A stretch of DNA of 13,951 nt from Leptolyngbyaceae cyanobacterium M65_K2018_010 (GTDB lineage Bacteria; Cyanobacteriota; Cyanobacteriia; Phormidesmidales; Phormidesmidaceae), in contig DVEE01000190.1 in the NCBI GenBank assembly GCA_015295885.1, positions 1 through 13,951 on the forward strand. The letters are read 5' to 3'. Under the pieces are notes generated by a model. It ran no database searches. It was not told the origin of the DNA and worked only from the letters and a program-made list of their open reading frames with translations. The translations under genes and the position numbers were made by a program. This document shows positions 1 to 6,190 of the stretch, piece by piece; the stretch's first letter is position 1, and every line of letters starts with the position of its first letter.

Positions 1-1721
1 TCTCCCAATCTACCCCGCCCGCTGAGCCTGCCCAGCCTGCCCCCGCTGTAGTGCCCGCAGAACCAGCGGTAGAAGTGTTAGTGCCCAACCCAGAGGTCAC
101 TATTGATGGCACCCCCGTGCCTCGTCCCCAAGTTCAACAGGCACCGCCTTTTCTACCCCGGGCCGTAGCCCCACCGGTGGGAGATATTGCCGTTGCAGAA
201 GGGGTGCCTACCTTTAACACCATTGACCTGGGCACCAATGAGCGAATTCCCCGACTGCTGCTACGAGATGCACCGGCCCGAGAAGTGCTGAGCCTTTTGG
301 CCCGGGCCGCCAATTTGAACCTGGTCTTTACTCCGGCAGCGGCTGGAGGCGCTGGTGCCCAGGGCCAGGCCCCTGATGCCAATGCCGATGGCCCCACGGT
401 CAGCCTGGATATTGAAAACGAGTCCGTACAGGCTGCCTTCAATAGCGTGCTGCGGGTGACCGGCCTGCAGGCCAACCGAGTAGGCCGCACGATTTATGTG
501 GGTCCGTCTTTACCGGCTTCGGCCCAAAACATCGTGTCTCGTACTGTGCGACTAAATCAGGTAGATTCCATCGTAGCCAGTAATTTTCTTGTCGCTTTGG
601 GAGCTGAGAGTGCGGTCAGTCGTGAGCGGCTGGTGACTAACGTGAATGCCGTTGAAGTCTCTGAGGGGGCACCTGCCTTAACAGAAACTCAAACAACAAC
701 GATAGAACAAATCGAAACCCAACGGGTTGATTATCAAGACAGTCCACCCATTCTGCGGGGCTTACAAGTTATTGCCGATGAGCGCACCAATTCCGTCACT
801 CTAGTGGGACGGGCAGATCTCGTGGCTATTGCTACTCAGCAACTGACCCATATCGATCTTCGTAGGCGGCAAGTGGCGATTAATGTCAAGGTGATTGATA
901 TTGACCTCAATGCCCTCGATGCTTTTGGCACCAGCTTCTCCTTCCAAACCGGCAACTTTGGGTTTGTCAGTGCCGGTGGTCTGGGGGTCATGAATATTGG
1001 CGTTCCACCAGGAATCCCTTCAATTCCTCTTCCGAACACTGTTCCCAGCGGCACACCCATTGGCCCTCGACCTATAGGGGGTGGGGCTAATGGAAATAAC
1101 CTTTCTAACAATTTCTACTTCCAACTGTTAGCGACCGTCCAAAATGGTAATGGAAAGATCATTACTGACCCAACGTTAATTGTTCAGGAAGGTCAAGTTG
1201 CCACCGTTCAGCTCACTCAGGATGTTGTCACTAATATTACAACAACCATTGAAACCACCCCTAGTGGAAACCTAACTACCCAAGATATTCAGCAGACCCC
1301 AGCGGGCTTGATCCTGCAAGTCAATGTGGATCGCATTGATGATAACGGCTTTGTCTCTTTGTCCGTAGCACCTAGCATCTCTGCACCCACAGGTACCTTT
1401 ACCAGTGATTCAGGCACTTTCTTTTTGTTATCTCAAAGACAAATAAGTTCTGGCCAGGTGCGCGTCCGCGACGGACAAACCCTATTACTTTCGGGTATTA
1501 TTCAGGAGTCTGAGCGGTCCAGCGTGACCAAAATCCCCATTCTTGGAGATATCCCCATCTTAGGAGCTTTATTTCGGAGTACAACTACTGAGAACCGGCG
1601 GCAAGAGTTGATTGTGCTGCTGACGCCGCAGATTTTGGATGATTCCGACGAAGCTGTGTGGGGTTATAGCTATACCCCCAGCGAAGAGGTGCAAGAGATT
1701 CTAAACAACCGCCAACGCTAG
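1..1721 (+). CDS. pilQ: Type IV pilus secretin PilQ (5'-truncated by window edge)
   Basis: Outer-membrane secretin that forms the exit channel for type IV pili, or for DNA uptake. The reading frame (codons from base 3) is open through the left edge, so the gene is truncated and the GTG at 51 is not its start; 572 codons remain. In order: a Pro/Ala-rich linker (to ~nt 200); an STN/N0-like segment (~210-345, with LLLRDAPAREVLSLLARAA); a second small N-domain (~410-515, ending TIYVGP); a secretin_N/NolW-like region (~540-850); and the secretin barrel domain (~865-1660). The barrel shows the family hallmarks VAINVKVIDIDL at its start and LLLSGIIQESE...VTKIPILGDIPILGALF...RQELIVLLTPQIL at its end. 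The N-terminal signal peptide and any AMIN domains would lie outside the window. In cyanobacteria pilQ usually closes the pilMNOQ operon, which fits the terminator 48 bases after the stop. PilQ rather than GspD is inferred from cyanobacterial context. Confidence 0.93.
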   Translation, partial: SQSTPPAEPAQPAPAVVPAEPAVEVLVPNPEVTIDGTPVPRPQVQQAPPFLPRAVAPPVGDIAVAEGVPTFNTIDLGTNERIPRLLLRDAPAREVLSLLARAANLNLVFTPAAAGGAGAQGQAPDANADGPTVSLDIENESVQAAFNSVLRVTGLQANRVGRTIYVGPSLPASAQNIVSRTVRLNQVDSIVASNFLVALGAESAVSRERLVTNVNAVEVSEGAPALTETQTTTIEQIETQRVDYQDSPPILRGLQVIADERTNSVTLVGRADLVAIATQQLTHIDLRRRQVAINVKVIDIDLNALDAFGTSFSFQTGNFGFVSAGGLGVMNIGVPPGIPSIPLPNTVPSGTPIGPRPIGGGANGNNLSNNFYFQLLATVQNGNGKIITDPTLIVQEGQVATVQLTQDVVTNITTTIETTPSGNLTTQDIQQTPAGLILQVNVDRIDDNGFVSLSVAPSISAPTGTFTSDSGTFFLLSQRQISSGQVRVRDGQTLLLSGIIQESERSSVTKIPILGDIPILGALFRSTTTENRRQELIVLLTPQILDDSDEAVWGYSYTPSEEVQEILNNRQR

Positions 1722-1768
1722 TAGTTAGTTCGCTTCTCACCTTTGGCTTTAGACTATGCCCCGTTTTG

Positions 1769-1804
1769 CTGGTCGCTAGCTATTAGTTAGTGGCCAGTTT
1801 TTTG
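1769..1804 (+). terminator. Intrinsic terminator after pilQ
   Basis: A 10-bp stem with two G-T wobbles (1769-1778 pairing with 1788-1797, arms CTGGTCGCTA and TAGTGGCCAG) encloses a 9-base loop and is followed directly by TTTTTTG. It sits 48 bases after the pilQ stop codon, in the correct orientation to end the pilus transcript before the convergent folC gene. Confidence 0.8.
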
Positions 1805-1809
1805 TTTGT

Positions 1810-1855
1810 AGAGATTTCTGTTGCCAACCTCCTTGGCATCCTGACCAATATCTCT
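1810..1855. repeat. Nested inverted repeat between convergent pilQ and folC
   Basis: An outer pair AGAGAT/ATCTCT (1810-1815 with 1850-1855) encloses an inner perfect hairpin GCCAA-CCTCC-TTGGC (1823-1837). It lies just past the folC stop on the minus strand and could stabilise or end the folC mRNA, but neither strand has a T-run beside it, so a terminator call is not secure. Confidence 0.4.
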
Positions 1856-1870
1856 TGGCAGCCAGAAAAG

Positions 1871-3238
1871 CTAAGCCGCGGCGGTAAAAGATTCAGTGGC
1901 AAAGAAATGCCCGAGTAAATACAATGAGCCGCACAGGATCTTGAGCTCTGCGATGGAACGAGCACTGGCCGCCAAGCCCTCGGCCAGGCTGGGGAAAATC
2001 TTGCATTCGGTCAGGTCGGGGCAGACGGACTGGGCGATCGCGGCTAGGTCTGCTGGTGCGGCGGTTAAATGCTCTGGCACGGGCACCAGGTATAGGCTAT
2101 CCCCGGGTCGCAGCAGGGCCTCAAACACCTCCGGGTGGTCCTTGGTGGAGAGCATACCCATCAACCACAAGACTCGCGGGGCTGGGTTGGCGGCATCCCC
2201 AGCCTGAGCCTCCCCGGTTTGGGGAGTTTGGCCTCTAAGGGCCAACTGGTCATCCACATAGCGACGCAGAAACTGAGCCGCCGCTGGGTTATGGGCCCCA
2301 TCGATCAGCAGGGGATGGGGATCTCCCTGGGCATCCAGCCAGTTCACCCACTGCAATCGGCCCGGCCATTGGGCCTGGGCAATCCCTTGGGCGATCGCAT
2401 CGTCAGCAATCGACCAACCCTGACGGCGCAGTTGGTGGCAGGTTGCGATCGCCAGGGCGGAGTTAATTAACTGGTGCTCCCCCGGAAACGGTAGGGCATA
2501 GGTCAAGGAGGCCGAGTCTGACTGGTAACGGGCCATGCCGCCCCCCAGGGCGAGGGCCGGGGCGGGCCACACCGCTGGGCAACCCAACTCCTGCAGGCGG
2601 GCCTTGACGACGGCCTCGGCCTCGGCGGGGAGAGGGCCAATCACCGCCGGCCGGCCGGGGTTGAGGATGCCGGCCTTTTCCTGGGCAATATCCGCCAGGG
2701 CTGGCCCCAGCCGCTGCCAGTGCTCCCGACTGAGGGAGGTAATCACACTCACCAGGGGTCGATCCACCACGTTGGTGGCATCTAAGCGACCCCCCAGGCC
2801 CACTTCCATCACCGCCAGATCCACGGCGGATGCCGCAAAATGCAACCAGGCTGCCGCCGTAAATACCTCAAACTGGGTCGGCGAAGGCAGGTCTGGATCA
2901 ATCACCCCGATCACTTGCTGCAAGCGCTGCCTCAGATCCGCCGGGGCGATCGGCTGGCCATTGATACAGATGCGCTCTCGCCAACTGACCAGGTGCGGCG
3001 AGGTATAGCGCCCGACTCGATGGCCGGCCTGACTGAGCACCGCCGATAGGTAGGCACACACCGAACCCTTGCCATTGCTGCCGGCCACATGGACAATCGG
3101 CACCCGTTGCTGGGGGTTACCCAGGGCCTGCAACAGGCGTTGAATGCGGTCCAAACTCAAATCCACCCCAAACCGACCCAGGGGATTGAGCAACGCTACG
3201 ATGGACTGCTCGGTGATGATTTCTGTCTCTGGGGTCAA
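1871..3238 (-). CDS. folC: Folylpolyglutamate synthase / dihydrofolate synthase FolC
   Basis: Mur-ligase-family cytosolic enzyme that adds glutamate to dihydropteroate and/or to folates using ATP. Taking TTG at 3238 as start gives 455 residues, in the normal family range. Visible motifs: the P-loop AGSNGKGS (residues ~52-59), TSPHL shortly after, VMEVGLGGRLDATNVV for the central ATPase/metal site, SLSREHWQRLG...IAQEKAGIL (the family's DH...LG...EKAGI block, with D replaced by E), and LIDGAHNPAA in the C-terminal domain. The frame stays open upstream to 3583, but that part overlaps the PII gene, crosses its terminator and encodes no conserved sequence, so it is excluded. No ATG lies in frame near the conserved N-terminus; TTG at 3238 or 3256 are the candidates. 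The TTG at 3238 overlaps the stop of a four-codon mini-ORF (3249-3235). It is convergent with pilQ and separated from the PII genes by a strong terminator. Confidence 0.93.
   Translation of the reverse strand: MTPETEIITEQSIVALLNPLGRFGVDLSLDRIQRLLQALGNPQQRVPIVHVAGSNGKGSVCAYLSAVLSQAGHRVGRYTSPHLVSWRERICINGQPIAPADLRQRLQQVIGVIDPDLPSPTQFEVFTAAAWLHFAASAVDLAVMEVGLGGRLDATNVVDRPLVSVITSLSREHWQRLGPALADIAQEKAGILNPGRPAVIGPLPAEAEAVVKARLQELGCPAVWPAPALALGGGMARYQSDSASLTYALPFPGEHQLINSALAIATCHQLRRQGWSIADDAIAQGIAQAQWPGRLQWVNWLDAQGDPHPLLIDGAHNPAAAQFLRRYVDDQLALRGQTPQTGEAQAGDAANPAPRVLWLMGMLSTKDHPEVFEALLRPGDSLYLVPVPEHLTAAPADLAAIAQSVCPDLTECKIFPSLAEGLAASARSIAELKILCGSLYLLGHFFATESFTAAA
2034..2041. repeat. HIP1 octamer GCGATCGC (first of nine copies)
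   Basis: HIP1 (highly iterated palindrome) is the octamer GCGATCGC, over-represented in many cyanobacterial genomes. Exact copies occur at 2034-2041, 2391-2398, 2445-2452, 5922-5929, 6612-6619, 6963-6970, 7989-7996, 12850-12857 and 13251-13258, mostly inside genes. That is about one per 1.5 kb and is the strongest base-composition argument for a cyanobacterial source. Confidence 0.9.
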
Positions 3239-3249
3239 GTCCTTACCAT
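3235..3249 (-). other. Four-codon mini-ORF overlapping the folC start
   Basis: On the minus strand GAGG stands one base before an ATG (3249), giving ATG-GTA-AGG-ACT-TGA (MVRT stop). The TGA (3237-3235) overlaps the TTG start proposed for folC (3238-3236). This arrangement could couple translation of folC to the mini-ORF. It is equally compatible with a chance leftover, because the 14 bases GGTTTTGAGGCATG also precede and include the start of the PII paralogue at 3812. Confidence 0.3.
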
Positions 3250-3301
3250 GCCTCAAAACCGGCCCAGCCGAGCAAGGCCGACCTCGCCGGGGGCCCAATG
3301 T

Positions 3302-3331
3302 CCATCTCAAGATGATCCATCTCAAGATGAT
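3302..3331. repeat. Perfect 15-bp tandem duplication upstream of folC
   Basis: Two identical adjacent copies of CCATCTCAAGATGAT (3302-3316 and 3317-3331). Each copy contains the near-palindrome CATCT-CA-AGATG. They lie in the 5' region of folC, about 65-95 bases before its start. A weak -10-like TATACG (3345-3340, minus strand) lies just upstream, so the copies may fall in the folC leader or at its operator. Confidence 0.7.
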
Positions 3332-3396
3332 CAGTCTATCGTATAAACCGGCGGGGTTGGTCGGCTGCGAGCCCCAGTGCCTGCCCCCAGAGGGCC

Positions 3397-3425
3397 AAAA
3401 AAAGGGGCCCTCACCGGCCCCTCTA
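3397..3425 (-). terminator. Intrinsic terminator after the PII paralogue
   Basis: On the minus strand a perfect 7-bp GC-rich stem AGGGGCC/GGCCCCT (3422-3416 with 3409-3403, loop GGTGAG) runs straight into a T7 tract (3403-3397). It begins about 50 bases after the stop of the PII gene at 3474. Stem, loop and T-tract are all textbook, so folC transcription most likely starts anew downstream of it. Confidence 0.88.
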
Positions 3426-3473
3426 GAGGTCACGAAATCCTCAGACCCACTGCGCCCTAGGGATGGATGGGCC

Positions 3474-3812
3474 CTAGAGGGCTGCGCCGCTCTTCTCACC
3501 CGTGCGAATGCGGACGGCTTCTTCCACCGGGGTGACAAAAATCTTGCCGTCGCCGATTTCGCCCGTGGAAGCCGCCCCCACAATCTTTTCGATCACCGTC
3601 TCAACGATGGAGTCATCCACAATCATTTCAATTTTGATTTTTTGCAGAAAGACAACCGTATACTCCGAGCCTCGATAAACGGCGGTATGGCCTCTCTGCC
3701 GTCCAAATCCTCGCACCTCGGTAACCGTCATCCCCACAATGCCGGCCTCCACAAGGGCATCTCTGACCTCATCCAGCTTTTCAGGACGGATAATGGCTTC
3801 TACTTTTTTCAT
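3474..3812 (-). CDS. Second PII signal-transduction protein (diverged GlnB paralogue)
   Basis: A 112-residue PII-family trimer subunit. The family binds ATP/ADP and 2-oxoglutarate and controls nitrogen-related enzymes and transporters. Family signatures are present: YRGSEYTV in the T-loop (Ser49 and Tyr51 intact), TGEIGDGKIFV in the B-loop (83-93), RIRTGEK near the C-terminus, and Gln39, Lys58, Gly87, Lys90, Arg101, Arg103 retained. Against the canonical copy just upstream I count 82 of 112 identical residues. Notable changes are F11E, I18D, K40R, E44A, R45V, E54V and R82S. Phe11 and the T-loop arm contact N-acetylglutamate kinase in the Synechococcus PII complex, so these changes suggest a different partner set (inference). 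The start ATG follows TTGAGGC, as in glnB. Only a degenerate NtcA-like site precedes it. Its strong terminator suggests an independent or end-of-operon cistron. Product certain; specific role unknown. Confidence 0.95.
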   Translation of the reverse strand: MKKVEAIIRPEKLDEVRDALVEAGIVGMTVTEVRGFGRQRGHTAVYRGSEYTVVFLQKIKIEMIVDDSIVETVIEKIVGAASTGEIGDGKIFVTPVEEAVRIRTGEKSGAAL

Positions 3813-3861
3813 GCCTCAAAACCCAAATACGTTTCCTAGTGATTATTCAAAACTTTGCGGC

Positions 3862-3875
3862 GTACAAAGGTATTC
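3862..3875 (-). promoter_or_regulatory. Degenerate NtcA-like site upstream of the PII paralogue
   Basis: On the minus strand GAA-N8-TAC (3875-3862) matches the NtcA core GTA-N8-TAC in five of six positions. A poor -10-like TAGGAA (3838-3833) lies 23 bases downstream, the same spacing as in the neighbouring glnB promoter. The transcript would have a leader of only about 13 bases. Suggestive at best; it may be a decayed copy of the glnB box. Confidence 0.25.
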
Positions 3876-4010
3876 AACGGCACGACCCAGCCTTCAGATC
3901 CTGGCTGACCTAGAAAAACCTAGACCTAAAGACAAAACGCAGTCAGTCTCTGCGCCGTCCATGACCCTTGGCCGCCGCCCAACCCTATTCAATCCATCGA
4001 TTGTTCCACG

Positions 4011-4032
4011 CTGACGCTAAAAATGGCGTCAG
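4011..4032. repeat. 7-bp inverted repeat downstream of glnB
   Basis: Perfect arms CTGACGC (4011-4017) and GCGTCAG (4026-4032) with an 8-base loop, about 45 bases past the glnB stop on the minus strand. The T-run sits in the loop rather than after the stem, so a classical intrinsic terminator is not formed. It may pause transcription or protect the 3' end while allowing some read-through into the second PII gene. Confidence 0.5.
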
Positions 4033-4076
4033 GGGTTAGGCTCTGCCATCGAGATAGGTGAGCTATGGGCCATCCC

Positions 4077-4415
4077 CTAGACGGCTTCCGTATTCTTTTC
4101 GCCGGTGCGGATGCGAATAATTTCGCTGACCGGGCTGACAAAGATCTTGCCATCCCCAATCTCACCGGTGCGAGCAGCGGCAATAATCTTATCGACTACC
4201 GTATCCACCTGGCTGTCTTCCACCACAATTTCAATTTTGAGTTTTTGCAAAAACTCAACGGTGTACTCAGAGCCACGGTAGCGCTCGGTTTGCCCCTTTT
4301 GGCGGCCAAACCCGCGTACCTCTGAAACGGTCATACCTACAATGCCGGCATTAACCAGGGCAATTTTGACCTCATCCAGCTTAAAGGGGCGAATTATGGC
4401 TTCTATCTTCTTCAT
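4077..4415 (-). CDS. glnB: Nitrogen regulatory protein PII (canonical cyanobacterial GlnB)
   Basis: Homotrimeric cytosolic sensor of 2-oxoglutarate and ATP/ADP. In cyanobacteria it binds N-acetylglutamate kinase, PipX, acetyl-CoA carboxylase and nitrogen transporters, and is phosphorylated at Ser49. The 112 residues are near-identical, as I recall it, to Synechococcus elongatus PII: MKKIEAIIRPFKLDEV start with Phe11, T-loop GRQKGQTERYRGSEYTVEF with Ser49 and Tyr51, Lys58 for 2-oxoglutarate, B-loop ARTGEIGDGKIFV with Arg82 and Glu85, and the RIRTGEKN tail. The ATG follows TTGAGGT. A perfect NtcA box lies 80 bases upstream, so expression should rise under nitrogen limitation (known for glnB in cyanobacteria). 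A second PII gene follows 264 bases downstream in the same orientation. Confidence 0.98.
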   Translation of the reverse strand: MKKIEAIIRPFKLDEVKIALVNAGIVGMTVSEVRGFGRQKGQTERYRGSEYTVEFLQKLKIEIVVEDSQVDTVVDKIIAAARTGEIGDGKIFVSPVSEIIRIRTGEKNTEAV

Positions 4416-4464
4416 ACCTCAACCTATTCACTTAAGCGTTAACCGCTGATCATCTCAGCCGACC

Positions 4465-4510
4465 TATGTGTAACGAGCTTACCCCCAACAATACTGTATT
4501 GCCCGTTACA
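4465..4510 (-). promoter_or_regulatory. NtcA-activated promoter of glnB
   Basis: On the minus strand TGTA-ACGGGCAA-TACA (4510-4495) is a full match to the NtcA consensus TGTA-N8-TACA. A -10-like TACACA (4472-4467) begins 23 bases after the GTA-N8-TAC core, within the 22-24 base spacing usual for class II NtcA promoters. Transcription would start near 4460, giving a leader of about 45 bases. The box is clear; the -10 is only moderate. Confidence 0.82.
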
Positions 4511-4530
4511 TTTAGCTGGGAGTTAGGGGT

Positions 4531-4554
4531 AAAAGCCAGGGCCAAGGGCCTAGC
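4531..4554 (-). terminator. Probable terminator overlapping the stop of the coiled-coil protein gene
   Basis: On the minus strand bases 4554-4535 form a stem (GCTAGG pairing with CCTGGC-type bases, six pairs with one wobble, plus an inner C-G pair across a mismatch), followed by TTTT (4534-4531). It starts at the stop codon of the 4550-5284 gene and ends just upstream of the glnB NtcA box, so it would insulate glnB from upstream transcription. The U-tract is short. Confidence 0.4.
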
Positions 4555-5284
4555 GGGCGTTCTTGAGCAGGGGCTTCATGATTAAGAAGCCAGCCCCAAA
4601 GGCGCTGACGACGATCAGGACGATCGCCGTGGCCAGCCACAGCCCACTCAGGTCAGATTTCTTTTCCTTGAGTTGACCGGGGCGGGTTAGATCCAGCCGT
4701 TCTTCCGTATAAAGCATGGGGGGAGCGGGCGGAATGGGCTGGGGCCGTTTCTGAGGCGATTTGGGCAGCGGTTTAGGGGCTTTCTTCGAGGCTTTGGCCT
4801 TAGGTTTGAGCATCTGGGAAAATTGGCTGGTGAGGGCGCTCACCCCCTCCAGGGAAAAGCCATGGGCCGCAGGCTCACCCGCTGGAGATGGGGGTATGTC
4901 CACGCTCGGCTGAGGGGCTAGGGCCTGAGAGACGAGGACTTGAGGGGCCAGGGCAGGGACGACCGGGGTTGCCTCGACCGGTTCAGCCGGGGGGGCGGGG
5001 CGGACCAATTCCAGAGAGAACAGGGGGCTGGCCTCCAGGGTCTGCTTTAACTGGGCGGCAGACTCTGCGAACTTAATCATCTCCTGGCGCAGTTGCTGGT
5101 TTTGCTGGCCCAACTGCTGGTTTTGTTGGGTTAGGGAATCCACTAGGGCTTGGGTGGCCTTTAACTCGGTGGCCAGTTCCCGATAGACGGAAATCGGCAC
5201 CGAAGGCGTCTGACGAGCCACGGGAGGGCGTTCAGCCCCGCTGGGGGTAGGGGTGGAAGTCTCTGAGCTATAGGAGGCGTTCAT
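4550..5284 (-). CDS. Coiled-coil protein with C-terminal membrane anchor, function unknown
   Basis: A 244-residue protein with a clear domain plan. Residues 1-28 are Ser/Thr/Pro-rich and disordered. Residues ~31-83 form a predicted coiled coil beginning VPISVYRELATELKATQ, with Gln/Asn/Leu-rich heptads and a repeat of QQNQQL. Residues ~96-140 are a Pro/Ala/Val linker. Residues ~158-188 are Lys/Pro-rich and strongly basic. Residues ~213-236 are a single hydrophobic helix followed by a short basic tail (KPLLKNAR). There is no signal peptide, so it is probably anchored by its C-terminal helix with the body in the cytoplasm. I recognise the N-terminal ISVYRELATEL block as typical of a conserved cyanobacterial hypothetical protein, but no function follows. 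It lies 105 bases after the hydrolase gene and 134 bases before glnB; neither neighbour explains it. No good Shine-Dalgarno precedes the ATG. Confidence 0.8.
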   Translation of the reverse strand: MNASYSSETSTPTPSGAERPPVARQTPSVPISVYRELATELKATQALVDSLTQQNQQLGQQNQQLRQEMIKFAESAAQLKQTLEASPLFSLELVRPAPPAEPVEATPVVPALAPQVLVSQALAPQPSVDIPPSPAGEPAAHGFSLEGVSALTSQFSQMLKPKAKASKKAPKPLPKSPQKRPQPIPPAPPMLYTEERLDLTRPGQLKEKKSDLSGLWLATAIVLIVVSAFGAGFLIMKPLLKNAR

Positions 5285-5389
5285 AGGTTACATCTGCAGC
5301 AATGAACAACAGTAGGGCGGCCAGAACATTGATCTGCCCAAGGTTAGACCAATTTTTGAAAACTGAACCAGGGGAAACCAAGAAAATAT

Positions 5390-6172
5390 TCAAATTGTAA
5401 GAACGCTAAGGCTCTCGATCAGGTCAGGGCCGGTGCTGACAAACCCAAAGCACTGGTTGACGTTGTAGATAGTAGCCTGAAAACAAAAGTCTGGAGAGGT
5501 TGTGGCACTGCAGTCTCGCAGCAGAATGCAGTCGTAGCCCAAAAAGTTGGCGTCCTGTAGGGTCACCAGGACACATTGGTCGATATTGACTCCGGCAAAC
5601 AGCAGGGTGGTTTTACCTAGGTTGCGCAGAATGCTGTCCAGGGGAGTATCCCAAAAGCCGCTCATACGGTACTTATCCACCCGAATATCGGCGGGGTGCT
5701 GAACCAGGGGTTCCACTACGGCGGCGGCCCAACTACCCTGGGTGAGCACCGGCGATCCATTCGCCGGCAGAGGATCCCCCAGGCCAATGCCGGTGCCCGT
5801 GGGGTTATAGACGTGGCGCAGGCCAGCGCTAATATTCAACAGGTCTGGGCGGTTGCCCCAGTTCAGCCAGATAATCGGAATCTGGGCTTGGCGCAGGTGG
5901 GGGAGTAATCGCTGCAGCGGTGCGATCGCGGCCTGGGCCGGGGTCACATCCACGCCGATGCTGGCCAGCCAACCCTGGGGATGGCAAAAATCGTTTTGCA
6001 TATCCACGACCAGGCAGGCGGCTTTAGCCACATCCAACTGCAGGGTCTTGGTTTCGGTGGCCAGGTGAATCAACTGGGCCGGTAAGGGGGGGCGGCTGAT
6101 ATCGGCCAGCCTGGCATTAACCCGCCAGGCATTGGGGGGGATGCCCAGGGGGTGCAGAGTTGAGTCATCCAT
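5390..6172 (-). CDS. Isochorismatase-fold cysteine hydrolase, RutB-like
   Basis: A 260-residue cytosolic hydrolase of the isochorismatase (cysteine hydrolase) superfamily. The catalytic triad is visible: Asp57 in CLVVDMQNDF, Lys167 in VDKYRMSGF and Cys200 in GVNIDQCVLVTLQDA. The Asp-Lys and Lys-Cys spacings (110 and 33) nearly match E. coli RutB (109 and 33). Other RutB-like blocks are QGSW before the lysine, SGFWDTPLDSILR after it, and a Phe-Gly-x-Val-Ser near the C-terminus. RutB acts on (peroxy)ureidoacrylate in pyrimidine nitrogen recovery; related enzymes cleave biuret or N-carbamoyl compounds. The substrate here cannot be fixed, as no other rut gene is in the window. About 30 extra N-terminal residues precede the fold. 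The ATG has a good GGGGAG 7 bases upstream. The gene begins 18 bases after the mraY stop, so the two are probably cotranscribed. Confidence 0.88.
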   Translation of the reverse strand: MDDSTLHPLGIPPNAWRVNARLADISRPPLPAQLIHLATETKTLQLDVAKAACLVVDMQNDFCHPQGWLASIGVDVTPAQAAIAPLQRLLPHLRQAQIPIIWLNWGNRPDLLNISAGLRHVYNPTGTGIGLGDPLPANGSPVLTQGSWAAAVVEPLVQHPADIRVDKYRMSGFWDTPLDSILRNLGKTTLLFAGVNIDQCVLVTLQDANFLGYDCILLRDCSATTSPDFCFQATIYNVNQCFGFVSTGPDLIESLSVLTI

Positions 6173-6190
6173 GGCTGCTCCCCTGGTGGG

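Noticed and set aside
3239..3583. N-terminal extension of folC up to 3583
   Set aside because: It overlaps the PII paralogue, runs through its intrinsic terminator and encodes no conserved FolC sequence.
3144..3839. 231-codon + strand frame across the PII paralogue
   Set aside because: Antisense to a certain PII gene and its terminator; no recognisable protein.
5051..5140. Repeated CAGTTGCTGGTTTTGCTGG-type units as a DNA repeat array
   Set aside because: They encode the Gln/Asn-rich heptads of the coiled coil in the 4550-5284 gene; there is no spacer structure as in CRISPR.
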